Assembly (NCBI GenBank): GCA_010094045.1 | Contig: ML986964.1 | Location: 1-17,431 of the forward strand | Source of the DNA: Lojkania enalia | Taxonomy: Eukaryota > Ascomycota > Dothideomycetes > Pleosporales | Length of the DNA stretch: 17,431 nt | Reading direction: 5' to 3' | Shown here: in pieces, positions 1 through 8,851 of the stretch | Layout: each line of letters starts with the position of its first letter | Position numbering within the stretch: position 1 is the stretch's first letter | Position numbers and translations under genes: made by a program | The notes under the pieces: generated by a model | The model's input: only the letters and a program-made list of their open reading frames with translations | What the model was told of the DNA's origin: nothing | The model's database searches: none

Positions 1-28
1 AGCTAACTAATCTAACGCTAAAATAGTA
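1..28. other. Left flank of element A (pre-insertion DNA)
   Basis: Twenty-eight bases lie outside the outermost retrotransposon. The locus before insertion would have joined this flank, through one copy of CGCAT, to the sequence starting at 12426. Nothing codes here. It is as TA-rich as the rest. Confidence 0.6.
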
Positions 29-33
29 CGCAT
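29..33. repeat. Target-site duplication of element A, left copy (CGCAT)
   Basis: CGCAT lies directly before the TG that opens the 5' LTR at 34. The same five bases follow the CA that closes the 3' LTR at 12420. Five-base duplications are usual for Ty3/Gypsy integrases. The perfect match fixes both ends of element A. Confidence 0.92.
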
Positions 34-235
34 TGTAAAGGTCCCGGCCTATAGCTCGGTCCCGTTCCTGCGATGCTATAATAGCAGTTACTCTTATACG
101 ACCCTACACCTACCTGGACTAAAGTAAGCGAATAATATATATCTTACTACTGTATACCTTCTCTTCTCTTTCTCTAGCTTTAATAATAATAGATTCTTAT
201 TGTATCTAATCCTATTATGTTCTTAGACCTTCTTA
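34..235 (+). repeat. 5' LTR of element A (202 bp)
   Basis: It starts TGTAAAGGTC and ends with ACCTTCTTA, where TA stands for the expected CA. It aligns gap-free with 12219-12420. A TATA-like stretch lies at about 131-143 and a CT-rich run at about 158-178. The LTR should have carried the promoter of A, but no functional site can be shown in this mutated copy. Confidence 0.93.
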
Positions 236-298
236 ATTTGTTAAAGCTTATACTATACTAGATTCTATCTTAACTACTAAGCAGACCTACTACCGTAT
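236..298 (+). other. Leader of element A (primer-binding region to gag)
   Basis: Short untranslated interval between the LTR and the first recognisable gag codons. The primer-binding site should start at about 236, but the bases there (ATTTGTTAAAGC) do not let me name a tRNA, and RIP may have altered them. No ATG in the gag frame is seen; an original start may have become ATA. Confidence 0.5.
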
Positions 299-1534
299 AA
301 AGTTATAAACTAAAACGGACCAGTAGAATAAGGATTTGATATAGCAACTATATAGAGACAGTTCGCTGAAATAACAGCTAGGCTGGAATGTCTAGAGAAA
401 GAAAAGCAGTAATAGCAACTTAAAAGAATAAGCCTTTATTAGAAGCTTAAGGAGCAACTGAATAAATATTCGGCCCCTAAGAAAAGCGTCTTATTAACTA
501 TACTATTAATAACTGCTAAGCCTATTCGTACGAAAGCTATACTTAATAAGCTGGACAAGTTCTAAGGAGACCGTAAAGCGTACCCTATTTGGAAAAGTAG
601 TATAAAAACTAAGATCTGTATTAACAGTTTATCTATAGGCTTAATAGATATAATAGTAGCAGCCTATATAGTATTATTTTATAAGAGCGACGCTAGAATA
701 TACTTTTAGTTATACGAAAAATATATTACTATAAGCACCTTTACCTATAATAAATTCTGGACAATTATAAATATACGATATAATAACCCCTACTATTAAA
801 AACGAGCTGGGATCGAGTTTAAAACCCTAAGATAAGGTAATAAGACTTTTATTAAGTTTCTAGTTAAATACGATTATCTCTCTATAGAAGCGTTATATAA
901 CTCTCACCTAGACTAAGTTAAGATATAAGATCTAGAAGGGAAGATTTATCTTAAGCTCTACTAATTAACAATTAGTAGTATTAGTAAAAAAAACCTTACG
1001 TCGTATACGACCTTTATATAGAAACTTTATATTCTTAATAACTATCTTAAAGCAGCTAAACTCGATAGTACTTTTATATAGCCCTTTAGTAGGGGGAAGA
1101 CTAGTTAGATAAGGGATAGCTAGAGACAGCTATTTATACCGCTCCCGCAACTACAACTATTAGCTACTATTAATAATACTATAGACTAGATACTAACAGC
1201 TAATTATAGACTTGTACAGCGCCTAAATATAAGGCCTTAGCTATTAGAGAAGATAAGGAATATTACTAAGAAAGAGCTAAAGGCTTAGAAATAATAGAAT
1301 ACCTATTTTACCTGCGGAAACGGGGGTTACTTTACTTAAAGCTGCTGTTATACTCCGCCTAAGAATAGTATATAGTTTAATTAGGCTTGTATAATACTAC
1401 TAGAGCTTATTTAGTATAATAAGAAATGTAGAGATATAGTTTAAGCTAATAGAATAGGAAAAGTATTACTCTAAACGGAAGTCAGCGCTTAGAGTTATAA
1501 AAAGGGTAGGCGAATAAGTAAGTACTAGATAAAT
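299..1534 (+). pseudogene. gag: gag of element A (capsid and nucleocapsid), RIP-inactivated
   Basis: The product would have been the structural polyprotein forming the cytoplasmic particle that packages the retrotransposon RNA. The frame at position 2 mod 3 opens with a Lys/Glu/Gln-rich, probably coiled-coil stretch (about 350-460). A capsid-like region follows from about 545, with a KLDKF motif, GDRKAYPIWK at about 568, and a retained Trp at 590. A nucleocapsid zinc knuckle spans 1304-1345: Y-F-T-C-G-N-G-G-Y-F-T-stop-S-C, a C-X2-C-X4-H-X4-C knuckle whose first Cys (TGT to TAT) and His (CAC to TAC) are mutated. Many Gln positions read TAA/TAG. No start ATG is visible and both ends are approximate. 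pol lies in the -1 frame relative to this one, by programmed frameshifting or an indel. Confidence 0.85.
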
Positions 1535-1539
1535 TTAAT

Positions 1540-1968
1540 TGATTTCGGATGACTAGTACTCTATTTACAGCCCCTATACTACTTAATAATACCTTTAGCC
1601 TTCTTACCTTAATAGATAATAGCTGTAAATTATATATAATAGTCGAGAAAAGGATTATATAAAAGGCTGGACTAGAATACCTCTACCTTCTAACGCTATT
1701 AACAGCCTTATTATTTAGCAACTTCTCAGCTAGAATTATTAAGGAGGTAGCTATTATTAACTTACTAGATATAGGTAGGAGTTAAGTAGGTCTAGGTCGG
1801 GTATTTACTTATATAGTCCTAAGGATAGAAGGAGATTATAATATAATCTTAGAACGCTTATAGAGGTAAAGTAAGGACGCAATCATTAACCTAAAAATAG
1901 AAATCCTATATATTTATAGAATAGGGGTAATTATACGAAACTAGGAGCTTTAAAAGTAGTAATACACG
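1540..1968 (+). pseudogene. pol: pol of element A, first part: aspartic protease
   Basis: A pepsin-like retroviral protease would cleave the Gag-Pol polyprotein. The active-site strand reads T-L-I-D-N-S-C-K-L-Y around 1606-1635, matching the family pattern (hydrophobic)2-D-(S/T)-G. The Asp codon GAT at 1615 is kept, while the Gly position is AGC (Ser), as expected from GGC with a G-to-A change. About 110 codons follow, with stops at Gln-like sites, up to 1968, where element B interrupts the frame (1 mod 3). The frame resumes at 8852 as 2 mod 3, exactly the shift made by the 6883-bp insertion. The N-terminal boundary with gag is uncertain. Confidence 0.8.
1964..1968. repeat. Target-site duplication of element B, left copy (ACACG, degenerate)
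   Basis: ACACG precedes the 5' LTR of B and GTACA follows the 3' LTR. They differ at three of five positions, all transitions, so both can derive from GCACG by RIP. The match is weak alone, but the frame arithmetic of A's pol needs a 5-bp duplication. Confidence 0.6.
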
Positions 1969-2339
1969 TGTTACGGGCATTCTTGTTAAAACCCCCGTAC
2001 TAGACCTAATTAAGATCTAGAACTCTATATAGCTGGAAGAATAAGACTAGTATAAGGTATGTAACGCGCTTAGTAGCTTAGCTAACTAAGCAACTAAGTA
2101 TACTTAGTAGCTTAGTTAACTAAGTAACTGAGTAAGAAAATAATAAGAGAACTAAATTGTATTTAATAACCTTACAACTCTAATCTTCGTAGCTCTTTAT
2201 AGTTAACTTAAATATCTTTTATATACTCTACTTACGTACTTCTATTATAAGCCTATAAGAATAATATACCTTACAGCATATAATTACTCTTAGTTATTAC
2301 CCTACTCTATACTAAGCTAATTAAGAAAAGGCTGTTACA
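1969..2339 (+). repeat. 5' LTR of element B (371 bp)
   Basis: It starts TGTTACGGGCATTCTTG and ends GGCTGTTACA. The gap-free partner is 8476-8846, with about 36 differences by eye, all transitions. It contains a 2 x 34-bp internal duplication at 2069-2136. Confidence 0.94.
2069..2136. repeat. 2 x 34-bp tandem duplication inside the 5' LTR of element B
   Basis: Units 2069-2102 and 2103-2136 both begin CTTAGTAGCTTAG. The second contains the perfect 14-bp palindrome CTTAGTTAACTAAG at 2111-2124; the first has the near version CTTAGCTAACTAAG at 2077-2090. The same arrangement is at 8576-8643, so the duplication predates insertion. Confidence 0.85.
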
Positions 2340-2422
2340 CTTTAACTACCCTTATAAAGCTAGAAGAAGTAAGACTAGTTAGACTACCCTAGTTATAAGG
2401 AAAGAGATACCTTTAGTAAGTA
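2340..2422 (+). other. Leader of element B (primer-binding region)
   Basis: Short interval between LTR and the proposed gag start, beginning CTTTAACTACCC. A primer-binding site is expected here, but I cannot match it to a named tRNA. Confidence 0.45.
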
Positions 2423-3530
2423 ATGTAGGAAACTTACGTAAGCAGAATATCGGGATTAGCTAGTAAAGCTACCTCTTCGGAGGTAGGTATAACAACTATA
2501 TTTACAAGAATATAGAACGAATTAGTATAATAATAGGAACAGCTAGTTCTAGTAGACAAATAGATAAGAAGCCTAAAGGAGACTTAGGACAGCCTTCTTA
2601 AAAGTCTTAAAGGAATATAAGGAATAGTTAATAGTAAATAAGAGATAGGACTTGCGGGAATTATCTAAAAACTTAAATAAGTTGAAAGAGTACTACTAAT
2701 AACGTATTACTAATAATAAATTAAACTAGTACTACTTAATAAATTTGACGGAACTAGGTCTAAGCTTAAAAGATTTCTAGTAGTAGTAAGAATTTACATC
2801 GACGCTAACCTTAATATTATTTAATATAAGAACGAGAAAGTACTATTTATAGAAGTATACTTAACAGGTAAACCACTCGACTAGTTCTAGTTCTTTCTAA
2901 TAGATTTTAAGAACCACGTAGAGAAATACTAGAAGAGTAAAACTAAGGTAATATTTATAAGCCTAGCATACTTCTAATAGAAACTTAAACTAGTATTTAG
3001 AGATATTAATAAAGTACGAGTAGTAGAAGATAGACTCTATAACCTAGTTTAACTGGGATCTATTACCTTATATATATCGAGCTTTTAATAGCTCTTAAAT
3101 AAAGTTGTATAAGACGACTATAATATAATAGTAAAGTTCTATAGAGAATTAAAAATAGAAATAAGAAGAGTAATAATATATATAGAGTAACCGCGGAACC
3201 TAGTATTATACTTTTAACTAGTAAAGAGAATTAACGACGAACTATACTAGTTTAAAAACAAGAAAAGACAAGCGTATTACTAAAGGGTATACTTCTTAGT
3301 AAGAGCTATCGACGCGGGCGGGCCTATAGATCTAAGTACTACTAGAGAAAAGAAGCCTAAATTATAGGCGACTTAGGAAAAGAAGACTTAGAAAAAAGAT
3401 ATTAAGTATTATAATTGTTAAAAACTAGGATATATAGTAAAGGAATATCGAAGCAAAAAGAAAGAAAAAAGAAACCGGCTTACGGAAGATAAACCGCAGG
3501 AAGTAGGTAAAGAAAAACTAGCTGCAACTA
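2423..3530 (+). pseudogene. gag: gag part of element B gag-pol, RIP-inactivated
   Basis: It would encode capsid and nucleocapsid of B. An ATG at 2423 is in frame with everything downstream and is the best start, although the next codon is TAG, probably from CAG. An N-terminal Gln/Glu-rich part has several stops. The capsid-like region begins at L-N-K-F-D-G-T-R (about 2735) and includes A-Y-L-T-G-K-P-L-D-like sequence near 2850-2880, typical of fungal Gypsy gag. The knuckle at 3407-3451 reads Y-Y-N-C-stop-K-L-G-Y-I-V-K-E-Y-R: C-X2-C-X4-H-X4-C spacing with the first and third Cys and the His changed to Tyr by single transitions. No frameshift separates it from pol. Confidence 0.87.
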
Positions 3531-4480
3531 TAGAATATAGAACCTTATATTAGTCCTTCTATAATAAAGACGAGTGTTAAATATACCAACAACTTAAAGA
3601 AGCTATAGGATATTAGTCTTAAAAGAAGACGTAACTTACAGCAACGTAGGAACGTATAAAAAGATAGCTAGAAGAAGTTTAGGAAACATCTAACAAGGAT
3701 AAAGAAATAAATACTCTATTATAAATAGAAGAAGCTACTACTAGAGTACTAATACCTAAGCTAGTACCCAGAGTATATTCTATATACTAATAAGAAATAA
3801 TCGAGTATAAATAGGGAATGCTGGCTCCTATAGCTACTCTATAAGATAAGCTATCTATAAGATTCTACGATAAGAACGGACTAGAATAAGATATTATCAA
3901 CGTTTACAAAGAATAGTAAAATACCTACCCTAGGGAAATCCGCTTCTTATATTTCCAAAAATAGATAGAAACTATAAAAGTAGTAGAAGAGTACTTTAGT
4001 ATAATAGATTAGGATAAGACTGCGTATATAGTACGGAAAGTAGTAGCCTTCTTACGAAACGAAGTACTAGTAAAATACTAGATACTAAAGGCATCACGAT
4101 ATAAATAAGAATAGGACTACTAGGTTAGAGAAGATAATAACCCCCGTATAAACTAATACCACCTAATATATTTTGAGATAGTATAGATATCGTATATTAA
4201 ACAACAGTATAAGGCCTACTAGGGAAAAAAGGAAAACACAAGTGTATAGCTAAAACAACTAAACGAAGATAAAGTACTAGAAAACCTTATAAAGTAAGAA
4301 GCTATAATAGGATGGGAAGTTACTAAATAAACCTAAAACTATATAGTACTCGAACCTAGACCTCTATTACCTAAAGTATGCGTTAGAAGAAGACTATAAT
4401 ATAAATACCTAGAACGGAAATGCCTGAAATATATATCTATAAAAGAAGTAATAGTCTACTAGCCTAAAATAACTTAGTTG
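3531..4480 (+). pseudogene. Spacer of element B gag-pol between zinc knuckle and protease, function unknown
   Basis: From the end of the zinc knuckle (3451) to the protease motif (4547) is about 365 codons, against about 90 in element A. The frame stays 2 mod 3 and reads as a charged, Lys/Glu/Gln-rich protein with stops at Gln-like sites. One part resembles a globular segment (about 3900-4100, with I-R-F-L-Y-F and V-V-E-E-Y-F). I do not recognise a domain. It could be an extended Gag C-terminus, a protease leader, or captured coding sequence. Preserved frame phase supports translation before RIP. Confidence 0.55.
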
Positions 4481-4800
4481 TATAAGAATATAGGAGAATA
4501 CTATCTTACAACACCCGGACGGTACTATAGCTATAAGATATATATACTTATTAATAGTAGAGCAACAAAAAATTTTATAGCTAGTAACTATATTACTAGA
4601 AAAGAAATACCTATAATACAACTAAAACGACCTTATATAATTTAAACTATAGAAGGGAAAGATTTCTAGAAGAAAGTTATATATACTATAGAACTAGGAG
4701 AGTTCGAAATTCTAGGAACAACTTAATAAGGACAAATATTCTAAATTGTAGAGATTACTGACTATAATATTATCCTAAGAATCCTATAGTTGAGAAAAGA
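4481..4800 (+). pseudogene. pol: Aspartic protease domain of element B
   Basis: The motif at 4547-4573 reads L-I-N-S-R-A-T-K-N, where the family pattern is L-(V/I)-D-S-G-A-T. The catalytic Asp is AAT (from GAT after a T) and the Gly is AGA (from GGA after a T), so both key residues were lost by G-to-A change. N-F-I follows, then a flap-like stretch to about 4750. It lies in frame 2 mod 3 with gag upstream and RT downstream, so it belonged to one polyprotein. Confidence 0.82.
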
Positions 4801-5002
4801 AAACTCTTAGATAAATTAGTAAACGGGACGAATTATCCTTAAAAATTCTAGCTAACTAATTAAGGAACAACTCGCTGTAATAGTAAAAGAAGTAGTAAAA
4901 GAATTATTTCTAATAGGAAACGTATTATATAGTATACCTAAAGAATACTAATATTTAATAAAACAGCTCTAAGAACTACTATAATACCTACCTAAATATA
5001 GA

Positions 5003-6310
5003 GAATACGATTATAAAATCAAATTATAACTAGAAAAAGAACCTAGATACAGACTAATATACAGCCTAATACTAAGGAAAATAGAGGCTCTAGAATAATA
5101 CGTAGACAAATACCTAAAGAAGAGAATAATTAGAGAATTAAACTTACTAGTAGTATACCCTATACTCTTTATAGATAAGAAGAGAATAACCGACTTATAA
5201 ATATATATCAATTATCGCACCCTTAATAATATTATAATTAAGGATCGATATCCTTTACTACTTATTTATAATTTAAGAAACTAATTAAGAGAGGCTACTA
5301 TCTTTATAAAATTAGACATCTAGAACGCGTACTATTAAATCCGTATTAAAGAAGGAGACGAATGGAAAATAGTATTTAGAATAAAAAGGGAACTCTTTAA
5401 ATACCTAGTTATACTATTTAAACTTACTAATATACCAGCCACCTTCTAAAAATAAATTAATAAGGTACTAAGACTCTACTTTAAATAATTCTATATAGTA
5501 TATTTAGACAACGTTCTTGTATATTTAAAAATAAAATAGGAATATAAAGAATATATTAAATAAGTACTACGCGCATTATAAGTAGTAAAACTATACCTTA
5601 AAGTAAAAAAGTACGAATTTTATACTACGAAAATAGACTACTTAGGATTTATTATTAAACTAGGGTAACTATAAATAGACCTAAACAAATTAGTAATAAT
5701 TAAAGACTAGCTAACCCTAAAGTTAGTTAAAAATATCCAATCCTTTATAGGATTTTATAATTTCTATTAAACCTTTATTAATAATTAGAGTAATATAACT
5801 ATACCCCTAACTTAACTATTAAAGAAAGATGTTACCTTTATATAGGGAAACGAATAAGAAAAGGCCTTCTAAGAAGTTAAGAAACAATTTTAGCAGGAAC
5901 CGGTACTAAAACTCTATAACCTAGAAAAGAAAGCTCTTATAGAAACTAACGTATTAGGAATAAGAATAGCTAGAATTCTTATATAAATCTATAATAGAAA
6001 ATAATATCTAGTAGTATATTACTTATAAAAACTTATACTAGTAGAGATGAACTATAATATATACGACTAAGAACTTCTAGCTATTATAGCATGCTTTAAA
6101 GAATAGCGTGTGTACCTGCAGGGAGTAAAATAGTAAACTAAAGTCTATTATAATTATAAGAACCTTACTACCTTCCTTACTACTAAAACTCTTACCCCTA
6201 GATAGGTTAGATAGTTATAAGAACTAGCTATATTCAACTTTAAGATTATCTATATTAGCGGAAAATAGAACTAAAGAGTAGATGTACTAAGTAGACTACC
6301 AGAATACAAG
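5003..6310 (+). pseudogene. pol: Reverse transcriptase and RNase H domains of element B
   Basis: These domains copy the element RNA to DNA and remove the RNA strand. The RT opens with E-Y-D-Y-K-I-K-L (D-H-K-I family motif, His to Tyr) and has K-L-D-I-stop-N-A-Y-Y (about 5309) and R-I-K-E-G-D-E-W-K (5342-5368). The catalytic box is Y-L-D-N at 5501-5512, the second Asp changed to Asn. RNase H starts at about 5920: E-T-N-V-L-G at 5942-5959 stands for E-T-D-A-S-G, so its first catalytic Asp (5948) is AAC. M-N-Y-N-I-Y-D-stop-E-L-L-A-I at about 6047 and the end motif (V-D-V-L-S-R-L-P) at about 6280 are easily read. Connection subdomain lies between. Stops are frequent; no indel is needed. Confidence 0.93.
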
Positions 6311-6541
6311 TAAGAGAAAGAAACTACAGCTATACTACTAAGAAGATAATAAGATAGAAGTATAGTATACAATTACCTACGACTCGCAGCAACAACTATT
6401 ACTAAAGAAGTAAGCTAGATAATACTAATCAGATTAGCAACAGACGGGATACTTAAAGAACTCTAAGAATAAGAACTAGAATAGATAGATAGACTACTAT
6501 ACATCTACAATCGAATTTACGTACCAGCTAAAGTTAGAAAA

Positions 6542-7260
6542 GAATTTATTAGGTAATTTTATAAAGCCTCTACCCACAGATATTAAGGAATAGAAAAAAC
6601 GCTAGAATAAATTCTTAGGGGATTCTACTTTCCTAAAGTAAGAGAATAGGTAAAAAATATATTATAAGAATATATAGACTGCTAATAAAATAAATCTAAT
6701 AGATATATACTCTATAAACTATTATAAAACCTAGAAATATCTACTAGACTATAGACGGAAATTACTATAGACTTTATTATTAAGCTACTAAAGTTAAAAG
6801 ACTACCCTAAGGGAGAAGTATATAACTCTATTATAATAATTGTAGACAGACTTATAAAGTATACCTACTTTATCCCCTATAATAAAGTATTACTAGTAGA
6901 ATAAGTCGTAAATATCTTCCTAAAATGGATTATAGTATAATATAAAATACCCTAGAAGATAATTATAGACTAAAATACTAAGTTTACTTTAAAATTTTAG
7001 TAGATAATTATAAACTTACTAGGAATTAAATATAAAATATCTACAGCATTTTACCTATAAATAGATAGATAGATAGAATAAATAAACTAAATAGTAGAGT
7101 AATACTTATAGTACTACCTTAACTATAGATAAAATAATTAGGTAATACTACTACTAATAGCGTAACTCGCGTATAATAGTACTATATATAGTATAACCGG
7201 AGTATTACTATTTATAGTAAACTATAAGTATAAATTAAAAATATATAATACCCTAATTAA
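6542..7260 (+). pseudogene. pol: Integrase domain of element B
   Basis: It would insert the cDNA into chromosomes. The N-terminal HHCC zinc region is degraded: H-R-Y-stop-G near 6580 (second His to Tyr) and a Y-I-D-C at about 6671 with the first Cys to Tyr. The catalytic triad survives: Asp GAC 6770-6772 (T-I-D-F), Asp GAC 6968-6970 (I-I-D) and Glu GAA 7076-7078, giving 65 residues between the Asps and 35 between second Asp and Glu, the classic D,D35E. All three codons are preceded by A. V-D-R-L-I-K-Y at about 6842 and Y-N-S-T around 7172 are family-typical. The GPY/F-like and linker region continues to the chromodomain. Confidence 0.92.
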
Positions 7261-7645
7261 AGTAATATTATAGGTACCCTAAATATAAGAATAAGTCGAG
7301 ATTATTTAATAAATATAAGACTTACTAAAGAAAGATCTCTAGTTCCTATAATATACTATAAAGAAATACTATAATAAGAAATATAAATAACTACCTTATT
7401 TTAAAAAGAGAGAAAAAGTTTAGCTACTAAGACGAAATATTTAAAGTAAACAACTAAGTAGTAAACTAGACTATATTAAAATCGGACTATATAAGATTAA
7501 AGAATAGATATTACCTATAAACTATTAATTTAAATTACCTACAACTATAAAAATCTATTTAACCTTCTATATCGCGCTTATAGAAAAAGCACCTTAGGAT
7601 GCTAAACTAGTAGTATATAACGTAGACGCGTATAGAGAAGATTAG

Positions 7646-7849
7646 GAATAGAAAGTTAAGAAAATAATAAGATATAAGATATGAAATAGCAAATAATACT
7701 ATCTAATAAAATGGTTAGGAATAGATAAATATAGGAACCTATAGAATAATACCTAGAAGCTAGAAGAAAACTTTAGCCCTACAGTATTGTAGGTATATTA
7801 TAAAACTTAAATTTACGAAGAAAATCTAGAGATAGAGTAGTAGAATTAA
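7646..7849 (+). pseudogene. Chromodomain and C-terminus of element B gag-pol
   Basis: A C-terminal chromodomain in chromoviral integrases binds methylated H3K9 and steers insertion to heterochromatin. Here it reads E-stop-K-V-K-K-I-I (7646-7669; the stop is at the expected Trp), then Y-L-I-K-W-L-G-I (7700-7723, Trp TGG at 7712 intact) and N-T-stop-K-L-E-E-N-F (about 7748-7774, Trp to TAG), matching W-x-V-x-x-I / Y-L-V-K-W-x-G-Y / T-W-E-P-E-E-N-L. Two of the aromatic positions are now stops. The true terminator is unclear; TAG TAG at 7838-7843 and TAA at 7847 are candidates. Confidence 0.88.
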
Positions 7850-7859
7850 ACAATATTAG

Positions 7860-8114
7860 CTGTATTATAGGAGGCAACTCCGCTTTAGAAAGAAGACCCG
7901 CCTTACGATCTACTTCCTTCTCCTCCTTAAGCTGCTCCCACGCATGTTTATAACCCTCTACCTACTTATACTTCGCTTGTTTACAAACCTTATAAAGGTG
8001 CTAAATCTTTATACGCGCTGCCGCCACCTTATTAAAAAGTTACTCTAACTCCTCCTAGGCTAGACGGATCTCCTCCTCTAACTTCGCAACTTTAGTATCC
8101 CGCTTTACTACTAG
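7860..8114 (-). pseudogene. Antisense coiled-coil-like reading frame in the 3' region of element B, unidentified
   Basis: On the minus strand, the frame ending at 7779 reads as a strikingly coherent charged helix: L-V-V-K-R-D-T-K-V-A-K-L-E-E-E-I-R-L-A from 8114, then E-E-L-E, N-K-V-A-A-A-R, Y-K-V-C-K-Q-A-K, H-A-W-E-Q-L-K-E-E-K-E-V-D-R-K-A-G. Its few stops are TAG/TAA at Gln-like places, and Lys appears where Glu is likely. Leu spacing suggests a coiled coil. It lies between the chromodomain and polypurine tract, opposite to pol. No start ATG is visible and the N-terminus is unknown; a different minus frame is open upstream, so an intron or separate frame is possible. I do not know its function; it may be an extra antisense gene of this retrotransposon lineage. 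Confidence 0.55.
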
Positions 8115-8460
8115 AAAGGATTAGGAACAAACTAGTATTATAGGACCGAAATATATAAGTAATCTAAGTATCGTAATCCGTATTATATAACAAATATATA
8201 CTAGTATAAAGGTACTCTAAATAATATAACTTTTTAGGTATTTCCTTCTTATCTACCTTATAAGTTAACCCCTTACGAGAATACTAGGAATAAGGTATAA
8301 TTATTTCACCTAAACAGTCTATATAATTAGTATAATAGTATCTACTTAGAGTTAAATAATAAAGAGGAGGTATTAAGAATATATATAGTCTTAGCGAAAA
8401 TAGCGTATTAACTCTACTATATACTAGTTTAAAATGGGAAAACTCTCGGGCTAAGAGCTT
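8115..8460. other. 3' region of element B before the polypurine tract
   Basis: About 350 bp with no recognisable plus-strand gene. On the minus strand a 67-codon ORF from an ATG inside the 3' LTR (8487) runs to a TAG at 8284 and the same frame continues, with three stops, to about 8085. It is Tyr/Leu/Ser-rich and matches nothing I know. It may be chance, or an upstream part of the antisense gene at 7860-8114. Confidence 0.4.
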
Positions 8461-8472
8461 AAAAGGGGAAGG
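8461..8472 (+). other. Polypurine tract of element B
   Basis: AAAAGGGGAAGG lies three bases before the 3' LTR at 8476. This is the expected place for the RNase H-resistant primer of plus-strand synthesis. Confidence 0.8.
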
Positions 8473-8475
8473 TAG

Positions 8476-8846
8476 TATTACGGGCATTCTTATTAGAACC
8501 CCTATACTAGACCTAATTAAAATCTAGAACTCTATATAGCTAGAAGAATAAGACTAGTATAAGGTACGTAACGCGCTTAGTAGTTTAGCTAACTAAGTAA
8601 CTAAATATACTTAATAGTTTAGTTAACTAAGTAACTAAGTAAGAAAATAATAAGAGAACTAAATTATATTTAACAACTTTATAACTCCAATCTTTATAGC
8701 TCTTTATAGTTAACTTAAATATCCTTTATATACTCTACTTATATACTTCTATTATAAGCCTATAAGAATAATACACCTTATAGCACGTGATTACTCTTAG
8801 TTATTACTCTACCCTATACCAGGCTAATTAAGAAAAGGTCGTTATA
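8476..8846 (+). repeat. 3' LTR of element B (371 bp)
   Basis: It starts TATTACGGGCATTCTTA (TG changed to TA) and ends GTCGTTATA (CA changed to TA). It has the same length as 1969-2339, with transitions only. It carries the same 2 x 34-bp duplication at 8576-8643. Confidence 0.94.
8576..8643. repeat. 2 x 34-bp tandem duplication inside the 3' LTR of element B
   Basis: Units 8576-8609 and 8610-8643 match those at 2069-2136, offset by 6507 bp. Transition differences between the four copies are consistent with RIP after insertion. Confidence 0.83.
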
Positions 8847-8851
8847 GTACA
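8847..8851. repeat. Target-site duplication of element B, right copy (GTACA, degenerate)
   Basis: Partner of ACACG at 1964-1968. All mismatches are transitions. Removing 1969-8851 restores the pol frame of element A. Confidence 0.6.

Larger units (their letters stand above)
1969..8846 (+). mobile_element. Element B: Ty3/Gypsy chromovirus nested in element A, RIP-mutated
   Basis: This is a complete-length 6878-bp LTR retrotransposon in the same orientation as A, inserted in A's pol between protease and RT. It has 371-bp LTRs, a long gag-pol with CCHC knuckle, protease, RT, RNase H, integrase (D,D35E) and chromodomain, then a 3' region of about 620 bp with an antisense frame, a polypurine tract and the 3' LTR. 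All domains I checked, from the gag knuckle at 3407 to the chromodomain at 7712, are in frame 2 mod 3, so there is no net indel; only transitions have killed it. It belongs to a different lineage from A, since LTR, gag and pol are not close copies. Confidence 0.95.

Noticed and set aside
4409..4621. Minus-strand ATG frame of 70 codons
   Set aside because: It lies opposite the protease region of element B, is Tyr/Phe/Ser-rich as expected for a complement of RIP-mutated pol, and matches no family.
5011..5211. Minus-strand ATG frame of 66 codons
   Set aside because: It is the antisense of the clearly recognisable RT domain of element B.
7055..7080. Short ATAGATAGATAG microsatellite
   Set aside because: It encodes the integrase T-D-G-Q-T-E-R region of element B after G-to-A and C-to-T changes, so the repeat look is accidental.
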